Source of the DNA: an uncultured Myxococcales bacterium
GTDB lineage: Bacteria > Myxococcota_A > UBA9042
Assembly (NCBI GenBank): GCA_903917305.1
Contig: CAIXAA010000277.1
Span: 1-16,541, forward strand
Reading direction: 5' to 3'
DNA: 16,541 nt
Made by a program: the position numbers and the translations under genes. Below the pieces are notes generated by a model. The model was not told where the DNA came from, searched no databases, and saw nothing but the letters and a program-made list of their open reading frames with translations. Numbering within the stretch: position 1 is the stretch's first letter; each line of letters starts with the position of its first letter. Shown piece by piece: positions 16,401-16,541 of this stretch.

Positions 16401-16541
16401 TTGAGCACCCCCCGCTTTCGGCCCGGGCGCGCGCAGGACGCGCTGATCGCCCTGGCGCTGTTCGCCGGCAGCGTCCTGGTCCTGGCGGCCACGGATGACA
16501 TGGGGTTCGTGCGCGACGAGGCCTTCTATTTCGCCCACGCC
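16401..16541 (+). CDS. Membrane protein N-terminus, possible GT39-type glycosyltransferase (cut by right edge)
   Basis: An open frame of 47 codons from TTG 16401 to the window end. AAGGG lies about 6 nt before the TTG, and the gene begins 32 nt after the activator stop, so the two could be cotranscribed. A short basic N-terminus (RFRPGR) precedes one hydrophobic segment (about residues 14-30), then TDDMGFVRDEAFYFAHA. An N-terminal transmembrane helix followed by an acidic pair in an RDExxY context is typical of GT-C/GT39 (ArnT/PMT-like) polyprenyl-phosphate-sugar transferases, where the first external loop carries the catalytic Asp-Glu. With so little sequence the family call is tentative. 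Confidence 0.5.
   Translation, partial: MSTPRFRPGRAQDALIALALFAGSVLVLAATDDMGFVRDEAFYFAHA

Overview
The window is about 16.5 kb of very G+C-rich DNA (roughly two thirds G+C by eye), densely coded, with strong GC bias at third codon positions. I see no tRNA, rRNA, CRISPR array, insertion sequence or phage gene. A sigma-54 activator with an FHA input domain, an ArsA-like ATPase linked to paired M16 peptidases, a CPBP membrane protease and a DksA-like factor together suggest a chromosomal segment of a Myxococcota/deltaproteobacterial-type organism. That placement is inference from gene style, not from a marker gene.

Layout, left to right. (A) 1-1962, minus strand: an exported helical protein of unknown function and, coupled to it by an ATGA overlap, the N-terminus of a proline-rich unknown protein that runs off the left edge. 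(B) 2172-9523, plus strand: an ArsA/Get3-like ATPase, an active M16 zinc peptidase and an inactive M16 partner form a tight overlapping operon. After it come a single-domain SpoT/MESH1-like HD hydrolase, then CTP synthase (pyrG), which overlaps the 16S rRNA methyltransferase gene rsmI. (C) 9552-13286, minus strand: a UvrD/PcrA helicase, a MoaD-MoaE fusion whose Shine-Dalgarno overlaps the helicase stop codon, and a cytoplasmic YceI-family protein with its own probable promoter. A long inverted repeat lies where rsmI and yceI converge. (D) 13402-16541, plus strand: a CPBP-type membrane protease, a DksA/TraR-type zinc-finger RNA polymerase regulator with a long hairpin-rich leader, an FHA plus sigma-54 AAA+ plus Fis-type HTH activator, and the start of a membrane protein that resembles a GT39-type glycosyltransferase.

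Most of the window is housekeeping (pyrG, rsmI, pcrA/uvrD). The less ordinary parts are: the ATPase/M16/M16 module, whose ATPase has Arg at the P-loop Lys position and Asn where ArsA/Get3 has a catalytic Asp; the MoaD-MoaE fusion with an internal Gly-Gly; the TTGA start/stop overlaps; two stringent-response-type genes (alarmone hydrolase and DksA-like factor) in one window; an altered motif in RsmI; a QPDLF peptide at the helicase N-terminus; and the structured leader ahead of the DksA-like gene. Coding density is high: the longest stretches without a gene are about 210-220 bases (1963-2171 and 14215-14432), and both are described.
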